Source of the DNA: Effrenium voratum | Taxonomy: Eukaryota; Sar; Dinophyceae; Suessiales; Symbiodiniaceae | Assembly (NCBI GenBank): GCA_963377175.1 | Contig: CAUJNA010003241.1 | Location: 249,501-313,500, forward strand | DNA length: 64,000 nt | Direction: 5' to 3' | Part shown: positions 21,845-34,100 of the stretch, in pieces | Layout of the letters: the number at the start of each line of letters is the position of its first letter | Numbering within the stretch: the stretch's first letter is position 1 | The notes under the pieces: generated by a model | The model's input: only the letters and a program-made list of their open reading frames with translations | Database searches by the model: none | What the model was told of the DNA's origin: nothing | Program-made: the position numbers and the translations under genes

Positions 21845-22745
21845 AGATCAAAGGGGTGTGAGCCGGTTTTTTCAGTTTCGTTTTTTTTTTTTGGGGGGGG
21901 TTGGGGGTTGGAGAGAAAGAGCGAATGGACCACTTTTTGTTTTTGACAGGCACCTTGGGGCTTCCATGTTTTGAGCAGGCACCCCATTTTCGCGGGTTTT
22001 GAAGGACAGTTGCCATCTCGGTGGGTCACCGAATGGATGCCAAGCGACGTGGGGAGGTTGCCCAAGCCGGCGGGAAGCTTGCGCTTGGGAAGCTTTCCTT
22101 GTTCAGCTTCTTTGTTTGATGCCAGTGGCCAGTGGTGTTCTGACTAGCCTTCAGTTCGCATTTGTGGGAGGAAGCCTGGAAGATCAAGTTTTTGTAAGGA
22201 CCTTGTGAAGCCTGGAAGATCCCCAGTTCCTCTTGCAGACCCCCTGTCAGGTGCCCCATGGCAGAACTGGGAGTGAGGGTAGTTTTCTAGTTTTTTGTTT
22301 TTTCTTTTTCTGAGCGCAGTGCTGCATTCATCGCCAGTATGACATCCCTGGATACTCCTCTCAGGCCTTCATTGTTGCGTCATTCTTTGTTTTTTGTTCT
22401 GCCTTCAGTGGATTGCGCCAATTTGGGTGTGGCTCAAAAGAGCTGGGGCAAGCCGCAAGTCTTCGTCTTTTCCATTTGCCTTTCGGTGCTTCTTGCTGGT
22501 GCCATGGTGGATTCAACGAGTCCGTTTGGGAATGAACCGTTGAGGGATTTCCCTAGGACACCATAGGTATGTGTTTTTCTTGGGGTCATTCCCCCATTCC
22601 CTGAGAAAAAAAGCCAGACGAGTCTTTTTCCAAAAACCAGGTGTTTCCTTGCTCCCCAGGCATTTGATGGTTTCCCGAAAGAAAGGATCTCTGGCAAGAA
22701 CAAAAAGACGCTTCCCCTTTGTCTTCCTAATGGTACCAAGATGCC

Positions 22746-22851
22746 TCAGTTGTTCAGTGGCACCCTGTTTCGCTTTTTTGATGACTGCCCCACTAAAAAT
22801 GGTCTCCCCCAAAAAGGGTTCCCTTTTTTTCAGGGTCACTGAACAAATGAG
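22746..22851. mobile_element. Introner-like element, family A
   Basis: TCAGTTGTTCAGTGGCACC to CAGGGTCACTGAACAAATGAG, flanked by ATGCC on both sides (22741-22745 and 22852-22856). The interior matches the other copies, with GACTGCCCCACTAAAAATGG and CCCCCAAAAAGGGTTCCC. Confidence 0.85.
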
Positions 22852-22972
22852 ATGCCATTAGTTTTGGGCTCCATAGATTGGTGAGGCTGGAAGATGTGGT
22901 GGAGCTCAAGCGCAAGCCCCTAGGCGCTGGGCCGGATGCCCCAGCAGAGACGTTTGTGTTTGCTTGGTCATT

Positions 22973-23552
22973 TCTTTCTTGCTGTAGTTGTTGTTTGTGT
23001 TCCTTTGTTTTTCTTCTTTCTTTCCTTCAAACCCCTCCTTCTTTCCTGCCTCATTTGGTTCTTTCTTTCTGTTTGGCTTTCTGTTTCTTTTTAATGTGTG
23101 TCTCTGTCATCTTCTGTCTTTCCTTCCTTCCTCCCTTCTTTATTTATTTCTTTGCTTCCTTGCTTCTTTCCTTCTTGTTCTTTCTGTTTGTCTTTCTCCC
23201 CTCCTTCCTTCCTTCCTTCCTTCCTTCCTTCCTTCCGTCCTTCCTGCCTGCCTGCCTGCCTGCCTTCCTTCCTTCCTTCCTTCCTTCCTTCCTTCCTTCC
23301 TTCCTTCCTTCCTTCCTTCCTTCCTTCCTTCCTTCCTTCCTTCCGTGCTTCCTTCCTTCCTTCCTTCCTTCCTTCCTTCCTTGCGCCTGCCGTCCTTTCT
23401 TCCTGTCTTTCCTTATGTATTTATCTTTCTTGCTTGCTTGCTGTTTGTTTTTCTTTCGTTCTTTCTTTCTTTGCTTCTTTCTTTGTTTCTTTCTTTCTTT
23501 CCGTGAGTCCGTGTGTATCTTTTGTTTTCCTCTTTATGTTTGTTCTTCCTTC

Positions 23553-23589
<37 letters not shown>

Positions 23590-23864
23590 TTCCTTCCTTT
23601 CTTTATTTCTTTCTTTCTTTCTGTATTTCTGTATTTCTTTATTTCTTTCTTTCTTTCTTTGCTTCATTATTTCTTCCTTGCTTGCTTGCTTGTCTTCGGT
23701 CATTCTCTCTTCGTTTCTGTCTTTTTTCCTTTTGTTTCTTTGCATATTTACTTGGTTTATAATTTATGTATTTGTTCATTGATTCATGTGTTTGTTTCGC
23801 TTGCTTTGATTTGCTTTTCTTTGCTTTGCTTTTCTTTGCCTTGCCTTGCCTACCCTGCTTGTTG

Positions 23865-23955
<91 letters not shown>

Positions 23956-24055
23956 TGCTTGCTTGCTTGCTTCCCTGGCTTTTTTTGCTTGCTTGCTTGG
24001 CTTTTTTTGCTTGCTTGCTTGCTTCCTTGTCGGCTGATTGGTTGCTTGGTTGTTT
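22973..24055. repeat. 1.1 kb polypyrimidine tract (TTCC, TTTC, TTGC, TGGC units)
   Basis: Nearly uninterrupted + strand pyrimidine repeats. TTCC units dominate 23200-23380, TTTC units 23450-23680, TTGC units 23860-23910, TGGC units 23908-23953, then TTGC again. All + frames stay open as poly-Phe/Leu/Ser/Pro stretches, which are not genes. Confidence 0.95.
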
Positions 24056-24096
24056 GCTGTTGACTGGTGATTGCTGCTGCTGCTTTTTTGTTCTCA

Positions 24097-24188
24097 GGCG
24101 GGTTGGGCCCCTATCTTTCCTGTTGTTTGGCGAGGACGGCTACTGTTTAAGGAAGCAAGTCCAAGAAGCCGACCTTTTCGCCCAGAGG
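24097..24188 (+). CDS. Candidate exon upstream of the kinase
   Basis: After TTGTTCTCAG a frame reads RVGPLSFLLFGEDGYCLRKQ then VQEADLFAQR, protein-like, and precedes the kinase glycine loop by about 0.9 kb. It could encode the segment just N-terminal to the kinase fold. The exon with the first part of the glycine loop (LGxG) was not found. Confidence 0.35.
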
Positions 24189-25095
24189 TGTCCTTTTGGC
24201 CAAATAGATGGGTGCCACTGGAGAATGGAGAAGAAATCAGTCCCTGAAATTAAAACCAGTCGACAATCCACCAGATCATGGATTTCACGGGAAAATGGGG
24301 AAATGGACAAGATACCGAACCATCGAATTTCAACCAGCCACCACCACGATGCGCCATCGTGGCCTGGAAGCGGGAAGCGGCAGGGCGTGCTTGGCCTGCT
24401 TAGTCTGGCGGCCCTTTGAGCTTGATCTTGTTTGAGCTCAAAAAGGCGCATCGCCGCATCGTTGTGAAACCAGGCTTTGCCAGAGGCGCAGCTTAGATTG
24501 GATAACTCCTGGGTGTTTTTCCGCTGCGCTCTTGAAGAGTGAGTTTACAGGGGGCATCCGATCCCGATTGCTTTCTTGGCTGAACTTTCTGTCAAGACAA
24601 ACTCACCAGAGATGGGAGCATCAACTTGCTGACTGTCAAATGGGTGCTTCCCTCTTGTCTTTTCGTTGTTTCTCTGACTAGACACCGAATGAGTGATCCC
24701 TTAAAAATCACGAATGCAAACGGTGCCCTCAAAGACAAGCATGCACAATCGACCCAAACTGGAAGTCAAGAGTTTTAGGCTCAAGAATCGGCTGAGCAAG
24801 TATGCAACATGCCCTGCGGAAAAGAAGCACATGCACGTGGAGGTTGGACTGGATATTTCAAGAGGCGACGTTGGGCTCTTTCTTGTTCCCAGCTGGGGGG
24901 CCTCTCCCTTGAGGTAGATGGGTGCATTCCTTCGCCAGTGCTACCTTCTTTGTGCACCAAGTTTGGTTTTGATAAGATCTGATACCATTCCCACCGTCTA
25001 GCTTCAAGCATTGCTAGCGGATCTAGCTGGGTGGCTAACTTTCGGTATAGTTTCCTTTAGCTGGTTTCTATGATCCCTACCCTGCATTCTCTGAG
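24189..25095 (+). other. Stretch before the first kinase exon
   Basis: No repeat or exon was recognised with confidence. The missing exon carrying the start of the glycine-rich loop is expected here. Confidence 0.3.
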
Positions 25096-25118
25096 GGCCT
25101 TCGGCACCGTCTGGCGGG
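25096..25118 (+). CDS. Kinase exon K1, 23-nt micro-exon with glycine-loop end
   Basis: Between CATTCTCTGAG and the canonical donor GTAAGT lie 23 nt encoding (G)AFGTVWR, the FGxV part of the nucleotide-binding loop. It leaves one base, which combines with CG at the start of K2. Confidence 0.7.
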
Positions 25119-28100
25119 GTAAGTACCTCCAAGGCGCTTGCTTGACCTGGGCGGGAGAGGTGGCTGGCCAGTGGCAAACTGTCGTTGGCGTTGTGGTAAA
25201 GAGCGTGCGCATGTGCGTGCGTTCTTTGTTTTTGTGTGTGTGTGTGTGGGCGGGTGCGCATGTGCAACTTTTAGGTTTTTGAATTTGGAGGTTGTAGATG
25301 TGATTTCGGCCCTGCATCAAACAAGGCCTGGTTGATGAACAAGCAGATGGTCCGTTTTGGCAGGGATCCTTCACACTTGGGGGAAGCACGCCCCTATTAG
25401 TCCGACGAGTTCATGAATCTAGGGTCAACATTATTCGCCATGGAGTTGATGTTTTTCTTGCGCCGGTCTCTGCAGATCCCGCCCCTTGGCCCGAGGCTTC
25501 CAGCCTCATTTCCTTCACCAGAATTGGCTCCCCTTTTTGCTTTTTTGCTTTTTTGGGGTTCCCTTTGTTTTCCACTAACCAGGCAAAAAAATGTCCTGAT
25601 TCCAGCCAGGTTTCCTGGTTGGTTGTGTTGGCATGTTGTCTTTCTCAAAGCAGCAGACACCACGAACAATGAGCCGCCTCGGATCTTTCGATGCGATCAA
25701 TTTGATTTGTCGCAGGCACGTCGGTGTTTCGGTGGCACCAACTCGCCCCCAAAAACCGCTTTGCCTTGCACCATGGAGAGGGGAAAGGCTGTAAAGGAAC
25801 ATGCGGCCAAACAGGGAGTGGTTGAAGGGAGAGACTCCACTCCATCCCTGCTCAAGGCGAATCAGATGGCAGTTGCAAGTCCAGCTGGTTTCGCTCAGTT
25901 TTCCAAGCACCCAACCCTAAGCCAGGAATCCGGGAATCCTGAGGGAGTTACCCAACCCCAAGCCAGGAATCCTCAAAACGGAGGGGGCGGGGTTGGCAAG
26001 TTGATGGGTCCAGTGCCACCGGCTTAGGCGGTAAAGCCGAGACCTCAGAGACAGAGATCCGGTCCGCTAGTTCAGATCTGTGTCCTTTTCAGATCTGCGA
26101 AGTCTGAAAAAAGAGGCTCGAGTTGTTGATGAATTCTAGTTAGGTCCTGCAAAGTCTTGGAAGGTTGGCTGAAACTTTTGAGACCAGTTTTCTTCCAGTA
26201 GCTTTGAGAACCCCGGCCCCCGGCCCCGGCGCGCAGAGCGCCGGGGAGAAAAAGCCCTTCCTCCACCGAATCGGCCGAGGCAGTAGCCGTCAAGGCGCTG
26301 GACAAGCAGAAGATGAAGCAGATGAAGGCCGCGAAGTGGCGGGAGGGTCAAAAATATGTACCCGAAATGGCTTGCCCTGGTAAGTGAAAGACTAAAACCT
26401 GCGGTTTTCTTGTGGTTTCATTTTGACCCATACCCAAGTGGTGGGAAGGTTTGGGGTTTGTGGATTGGACGTTTGTTTTTTCAGAACCATTTTTCGGGGG
26501 TTGCGGGCTTGGTGTTGAGGCTCGGGCTGGGGGTTTTAGTGGGGCGCTTGTAATTGAGCCGTGCCAACGTGCGAAAGGGTCCAAGGATGGTTTTTTCATG
26601 GGCCTGTGGATTCCGGGACCTCTACACCTTCCTTTTCCCCGCAGACTTGTCGTATTTTGTTGGTTTCAAGGTGTCAACTCCTTGCTCCCCTCAGGTATTT
26701 GTTTCCCGAGCTGTGTTGTGCTGAAGGAAAGGGATGGTTTTCGGAGCGTGGAACCCAAGGTGTTGCTTCATCACCAGAAACAACTCGTTCGGGTTGTTCC
26801 ATGTTAAGCTAGGGTTCAAGAACTCAAAGGTCGAAGACTGGCGGACTCATCTCTTGTGCGGTGAGAGTTCTTTTTTCAGTTTTCCACCCCACCTCTCAGG
26901 CCCATAGGCTATGGCTCCTCAGAATGGTGGACCGTTTTTTGGTTGGTTGTATGAAGAGAAACCGCCAGGGCGGAGACCAATTTTCGCACCCAAGAGTGTT
27001 CTGTCGCCTAAAACCGCCGGTTTTGGGGTCCCAAAGTGACGGTTGAGGGTTGCCCCGAAACCCCGAAGACTTGCAGGTTTGAGCCATAGCCTTCCATTTG
27101 GCTTCCATTTGCTTAAGAATATGTGTTTATTTTCCCCTGTTGGTTTTAAAGGGAATCTATCACTACTGTTTTTTTTTCCAGGGGTCTTAACCAAATGGAA
27201 GCGGGCCTTCACGCAGCCAGGGCCAAGTTTCCGCCCAAATGGAAGGCAAAAGTGGTTGGGAAGGGGGTCTGGAGCTCGCTGAAGCGGGGGCTCGCTTTCT
27301 TTCAATCTGGCCTTGGCTAGGTTCGCTAATGTGGAGTAGGTGGTAGGAGAAAGGCCTCGAAAGATTTTGGTTTCCTCACCTGCCAAAGCAAATTGTCCGG
27401 GTCTGACCGTTTGATTTCCCCCTTGGTCCATTTCTAGTCGTTGTTCCAGAAGGTCACCTGGTTCTTTCCAGGTCCTTGGGCAAGTGAGCTTCTAAGCCCC
27501 AGTTGCCCAGTGGATTCCGCACTCTTTTTTCCGACTTGTTTTTGGGTTTCGAGTGTCCCTTTAAAGGCAACCAAACCAAAAAGGGATGCAATTCTTCTTT
27601 CCCCATGGCCACTAGGCATTTGTAGTGTGGCCTGGCCACGCCAACAGCTGGGTCAGAGCATGGCATTGGATCTCCGATGCACGAACGGCAGAGCGTTAAA
27701 AGGCCACTCGGCATCTGAGCTTTGGTGCATTTTGCTTGCATGTTGGGACTTTATAACATTTTGCCAACAAATGGGGTTTCCCATGAAGCACCAAAAGTTA
27801 GTCATTTTTTTGGCAGGGGAGCAGATTTCGCAACCAAGCGAGTAATCTGTCCGTGTTCTTCGGTGTTCCAGGGCTCGAGAGGGCCCAACTCGAGGTGCCG
27901 GATAGCCTGGTGAAGTCCGAAGTGGACTTCATGCGCCCGGGTCCCGGCTCGAGTCCGACCGCGTGCGAGCTGAAGCCGACGAGCCGTCGGGCCCCGACGA
28001 AAAGCGGCGGAACCCCCGTTGGAAGGCGCCCCGCGCCGCGCGAAACCCGGGTACCGCCTTCGGTTGAACTGGGGGGTTCCCTTGACGGCCGCCAGGGATG

Positions 28101-31100
28101 GAAGGGCGCTCGCTCTGAGAACATAGATCTCGGAACGGGGTCCCGTTCCTGAATTGCTACCCTGAAAACAACTCCAAGTTGAAAGAATGTTTTGTGGAGT
28201 TCACGCTCACAAAAACCTTTGCAACGTGTACTTGCTTGCTCTGCCGTTCTTTGAGACCTGCTTTGCCCTGGAAACCGACGCCTTTGTGGTGAAAAGATCA
28301 TTCTTTGACCGTCACACCAAATCGGCAAATGGCCTGTGCCGCACCAAATCGCCCACCGTCAGGGCTTCGGGGTTCAGCTCACCCTGAAGCCATGGTTTTG
28401 TGCCTTCAGTTTTGGTCGTTCCGTTTGTGCCTCGGCTTTTTTTGGGGGGTGGGGTGGGGTGGTTTGTAATGGTTTTGTCAGCGCCCTGCAAACAATGTTG
28501 AGGCGAATGCCTGGGCCAGCCTTGGTTCGTGCAGCTCTTCGACTTCTTGGAGCCAGCGGGGTGTTGGATCGCCATGGCTCGCGTTTTTTTTTTTTTCCCG
28601 GAAGCATTGCGAAGGGTTCTTCTTCTAAAAGCGGCTGCCAACTTCACCTGCCAACTTCTCATGCCAACTTCTCGAGAGTTACTTCACCTGCCAACTTCTC
28701 TTGCCAACTTTTCGAGAGTTATTTCATCTGCCAACTTCTCATGCCAACTTTTCGAGAGTTACTTCACCTGCCAACTTCTCATGCCAGCTTTTCGAGAGTT
28801 ACTTCACCTGCCAACTTCTCATGCCAGCTTTTCGAGAGTGACTTCACCAGCCAACTTCTCATGTCAACTTTTCGGGTGTTATCTCATTATCCTAAAAACA
28901 CAAGCTAACTTTTCTTCTCTACCTGCATATCGACTTTTCGGGTGTTATCTCATTATCCTAAAGACACAAGCTAACTTTTCTTTTCTACCTTCACATCTCG
29001 ACTCTTAATTCTTCTTCTTTTTATGGCGGGGGTAGGCCCGACGGGAGGCACCCCTCTGCGGAGATCGTGCGTGTCGAAGCGCTCTCGCTGTGGCGCCGTG
29101 CGAATTTGTCTTGAGCCCGATGAACCCTCTTGCGGTCGAAGAAGTCTTGAGCGCGGCGAACCCTCGCGGAGATCGTCGTGTCGAAGCGCTCTCGCTGTGG
29201 CGCCGTGCGAATTTGTCGAAACCCTCTGCGGAGATCGTGCGTGTCGAAGCGCTCTCGCTGTGGCGCCGTGCGAATTTGTCTTGACCTTGGCGAACCCTCT
29301 GCGGAGTCGTGCGTGTCGAAGCGCTCTCGCTGTGGCGCCGTGCGAATTTGTCTTGACCGGCGAACCCTCTGCGGAGATCGTGCGTGTCGAAGCGCTCTCG
29401 CTGTGGCGCCGTGCGAATTTGTCTTGACCTTGGCGAACCCTCTGCGGAGATCCTGCGTGTCGAAGCGCTCTCGCTGTGGCGCCGTGCGAATATGTCTTGA
29501 GCCCGATGAACCCTCTGCGGAGATCGTGCGTGTCGAAGCGCTCTCGCTGTGGCGCCGTGCGATTTTCTTGCTCGCGAAACGGCTTTTGGAAGTTGTCTCG
29601 TGGTGTGCGCGCCTGCTTTCGCAATCCCGCGGTCCCGGGTTCGATTCCCCCTGGTCCGCGGCAGCTCCGGCTTGAAAATCGCAGCTTTTAAGTACAAACG
29701 TAGTACGCGGAGCGTGCTCCTGCAGCTCCGGCTGGAAAATCGCAACTTTTAAGTACAGACGTAGTACGCGGAGGCTGCTGCAGCTCCGGCTGGAAAATCG
29801 CACTTTTTAAGTACAGACGTAGTACGCGGAGCGTGCTCCCGCAGCTCCGGCAGGAAAATCGCAACTTTTAGATACAAATGGCTGGAAAATCGCAACTGTA
29901 AATTGCAAATGTAGCACGCGGAGCGCCTCCGCCGCTCCAGCTTTTTGAGGGTTAATTACTTCACCTGCCAGTTTCTCATGCCGAAACTTCGAGAATTACT
30001 TCACCTGCCAGCTTCTCATGCCACCTTTTCGAGAGTTACTTCACCTGCCAACTTCTCGTGCCAACTTTCGAGGAGTTACTTCACCTGCGAGCTTATCATG
30101 CCAACTTTTCGAGAGTTACTACACCTGCGAGCTTCTCATGCCAACTTTTCAAGAATTACTTTACCTGCCAACTCTCATGCCAACTTTTCGAGAAATACTT
30201 TACCTGCCAACCTCTCGTGGCAACTTCACCTGCCAACTTTTCGAGAATTACTTCACCTGCCAACTTCTCATGCCAACTTTTCGAGAAATACTTATCTGCC
30301 AACCTCTCGTGGCAACTTTTCGAAAAATACTTCACCTGCCAGCTTCTCATGCCAACTTTTCGAGAGGTACTTCACCTGCCAACATCGCCTGCCAACTTTT
30401 CGAGAGTTACTTCGCCTGCCACCTTCTCGCGCCAACTTTTCGAGAATTACTTCGCCTGCCAACTTCTCATGCTAACTTTTCGAAAGTTACTTCACCTGCC
30501 GGCTTCTCACGCCAACTTTTCGAGAGTTACTTCACGCGCCATCTTCTCGTGCCAACTTTTCGAGAATTACTTCACCTGCCAGCTTCTCACGCCAACTTTT
30601 CGAGAGTTACTTCACCTGCCAACTTCTCATGCCAACTCTTTGAGAGTTATTTCACCTGCCAACTTCTCATGCCAAGTTACTTCGCCTTTCTCTTGAGTTA
30701 CTTCGCCTGCCAACTTCTCATGTCAACTTTGCGAGAATTACTTCACCCGCCAACTTTGCCAGCCAACTATTCGAGAGTTACTTAACCTGCCAGCTTCTCA
30801 TGCCAACTTTTTGAGAATTGCTTCGCCTGCCAACTCCTCATGCTAACTTTGCGAGAGTTACCTCACCTGCATCAACTTGCCTCTATGCTTCCGGGCCACT
30901 CGTCGTCTAGTTTTTTTTTATAAATAATAATAATAAGTAAAACAAAAATCATAATAGGCCATGGCATCTTGATCCTTAGGCCGCAAAACGGCCTCCCGAT
31001 TTTCTGGATGTGGCATCCTCCTGATTTTTTGCGTTGCCTTCCCGGCTTCGGGGTCCCAGTTGCCCGGCCAGTTGCCGAAGCTTCGGGCGATTTGATGTGG

Positions 31101-34100
31101 AGAGAGGGGCACTTTGCCCAAGTCTGAAGGAAGCCCAAGGACTGCAGTCTCGGAGCTCCCAAGTTGGTGCCTGGGGCTGATAATTACCTGGTACGGATCC
31201 TTGGCCTTTTCAGTGATTTTCTCCGATTTACGGGAATGACCCAATCGGCCCGAAAACAACTCGAGTTTTGACCATGGCTCCTATGGATGTATCTTCTTGG
31301 TGCAGGCAACCCCACAAAAGTCAAGCTGTCCGGAGGAAAGCAGCTAAAACCGTGACCTAGCCCCAAACGAGAGTTGTGGCCATGGCCTTTTTCGTCTTTT
31401 TGGGTCCTTTTGAGTGGAGGACACCAGCTCCTCCTTCTACCTGCTGCTGGAGTACTGCGATGGCGGCAACCTGGAGGCCTGCTCAAAAACCCATCGGTCC
31501 CGGGTCTTGGGTGGTGGGAGCGAGGCGTTTGCTTTGGCATGTCCTGGAAATCACCGGGGAAGGTTTTCCCGGGGTCACTCCCTTGGGGTTCCCCTAGACT
31601 ACAGAAAAAAGTTGGTACCCTTATTCCAACCTCTCTACTGGAGGACCTAGACAAGGGAAGGCTTTTCTCGGGGTCATTCCCGTGTTCCCTGAGAACCAGC
31701 AAGATTATGATGACCCTCCCTCCAACAATGGGCTTCTGACACGCAGGCGTGGGACTACCGTCTGGGGAATATCCCTATGATTGAGGGAAAGACGGTAGGC
31801 ATCCATGCCAATGCTTCGAGGATGGATTGTAGTCAATTCCCATCTTGTCAGCTATTTTGGGCATCATGACTGCCCAAGTGTAGTCAATGCCCGTTGCTTT
31901 TCTCATCGCAGCATTTTGTTTTCTTTCCAGAAAAGCAGAGGTTGGGACCCGGGTGCCGTTTTTTCTTTTTTTTGGGTGTTGTTTTCTGAAGGCCCCTTAC
32001 TTGGGGCTCACGATATTTCTTTCCGGTGCGCGAAGTACGGCCATTTGCTCAGACCTCCGGGAGGGATTTGGCCAACCTCGTTTCTTGTTTTGGAACTTCC
32101 GGTGAGGATGTGTCAGCAATAGGGGAAGCGCAAAAAAATCGGTTGGTTCCCTTTGGGGTCCCCTAAGAACTGGTCCACCATTTTAAGAGCTTCTGTTGCT
32201 TTGGCCTTTCGGCAAATCATAGCTCTTTGACCTTTTCCACGACTCATTCGCTCGGGGAACCCTGGAACCCGGGTTGGTGAATTTGAACAACTCTTTCCTA
32301 TGTTTGCCTGGCTCCTGAGCCAGTCCCTTCAAGCGGTTGGGGTCCCGGCGGTTTTGTCTTTCAACCACTTGGAACATTTCGAGGATGTCAATGTAATTCA
32401 ACCAGCCGAAGAGTCAAAGGCACCTTGAATGCTTGGACAGACATCCCCATGCGAATCTTCGGTCTCGCTGCAAATTTGGGGCAAAGATCGCTCGAACCTC
32501 ACAGGTTCCATTGGGAAAGCCGGGCGGAACGTCTGAACTTTGCCCCTTTTCGATGCTATGGAAGTCCGGACCCTTGATGCTAGTCTTCCAAGGGCCCTTG
32601 TTGGGGTTGGTTGAAAGGGAAACCAAGGGGTTCCGGCCTCTAGGCCCACTCGGTGCAAGTGCCGGGCTCGTGTTGCAAGTCTGTCTTGCTTTTTGGTAAA
32701 TCGGGTTGCCCGACCGGAAGGACTCATGTCCCGGCTTAATTGGTTGACGTCATTCTTTTGCGTTACCCATGGACTAAAACCCAGGCTGAACTCATGTCAT
32801 GCCAAAAAACATGGCCTTCGGACCTGGCAAAGGACTTAAAGCTGGTGTTGATGTCTCCGAAAAGGAGAAATTGGGGTTCAGTTTACCTTGCAGCTGTTGG
32901 GGATGTGTGGGACATCTTTGGTGATGGTTCTCCTGAAAAAGTACGCAGACTCGCAGGTGTTTTGAAGCCAACGCATCGTTGGCCTGTTGCACACTGGCCG
33001 AAGTGGCCGATGATGCGTGTCGAAGAGGCGAGCACGGACCAACTGAGCTCGCCGCTCGCCGCTTTCGGCGAGCGTCCCATTTGGGTGTGGCTCAAAATTA
33101 AACAGGGGGGGTTACGCGGGTTTTAGTCTTTGGTTCCATTTACTAGGGCTCCATTTTGGTACCGGTTTTTTGAGCCACATCCATGTCTCGCGTCGGCCGT
33201 CGAGTCGAATGACAGGATGCGGCCAAAAGTCTGGAGGGGGGGCTGCCCGAAGAGCGGGCCGCCTGCTGCATGCAGCAACTCCTGCCGGGCGACCTGGACT
33301 TGGTTAGGTGCCACCAGTGGATTCCGCGTTGTGTTTCTCCACTTTTTGGGTTTCGGGTGGCCCTTCAAAGTCAACCAACCCAAAAAGGGATGCCCGTTCT
33401 TTCGTCCCGGTGGACATCCACTGGGCCAAAGTTTCACGCCGGTGAACGAGTTGGTACCTCTATGGCTCTAGAGGAAATCGGAAGCCAAGAAGGATCCAAG
33501 CAAGAAGGGAACGAAGAAGGGGCATCCAAAGGGAGCCAAAAGAAGAGACCAAGAAGGGAACCATGATGGGGGTCTCCCGATTTTGAAAACATGCCCATGT
33601 GACTCTGAACAAGAGTTGGAAGCACCGAACTCAAGTGGTTTTGGGGGATGACTCCCCACTGAATTCTCATGTCCTTGCTAAAACACGCCCAATTCAGGAT
33701 TTGGGCTAAGAATTAAGCAGGATTGTGTGGTGTCAAAAGGTTCCCTAAGGAAAACTAGGCAACCCTAGAAAACTCTCAAGAACCCGAAACGGGCTCTCCA
33801 CTACCCACCTTGTACCCACCCCCACAGGATTCCATAAACTCACTTCCCGAGTACCTGGACTTTGCACTTGTTCGGTTTGGACCATTGTGGTGAAAAAAAA
33901 TGGTTAGTTTTTGGGGCCAGTCCACTCGATCGGAAGTGAGTAAACGAACCTCCAAAAACCTCCAAAAACCTCCGAACCACAAACACCACAAACACCACAA
34001 GAAAAGACAACAACCACAAAAACCACAAAACACATGTAAACAACAAGTGGACCAAAACCACAAACAACCGCCGGTGCCCCGTTGTTTTCTCTGACAGGTC

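Larger units (their letters stand above)
28238..31419 (+). other. Kinase intron 4 with composite minisatellite
   Basis: This 3.2 kb intron is mostly the satellite complex described in the next entries. The remainder (28238-28635 and 30880-31419) has no recognised gene. Confidence 0.6.

Noticed and set aside
22878..24063. Several 200-320 codon open frames rich in Phe, Leu, Ser and Pro
   Set aside because: They are translations of TTCC/TTTC/TTGC simple repeats, open in all frames; not genes.
29576..29665. Functional tRNA gene
   Set aside because: B-box and part of the D-arm are present, but acceptor and anticodon stems do not pair.
28970..29803. Long minus-strand ORFs (up to 260 codons) with repeated RRHSESASTR
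   Set aside because: Created by the 72-bp satellite; open in several frames and on both strands.
28636..30880. CRISPR-like array of regular repeats
   Set aside because: Repeats are contiguous without unique spacers, in a eukaryotic intron.
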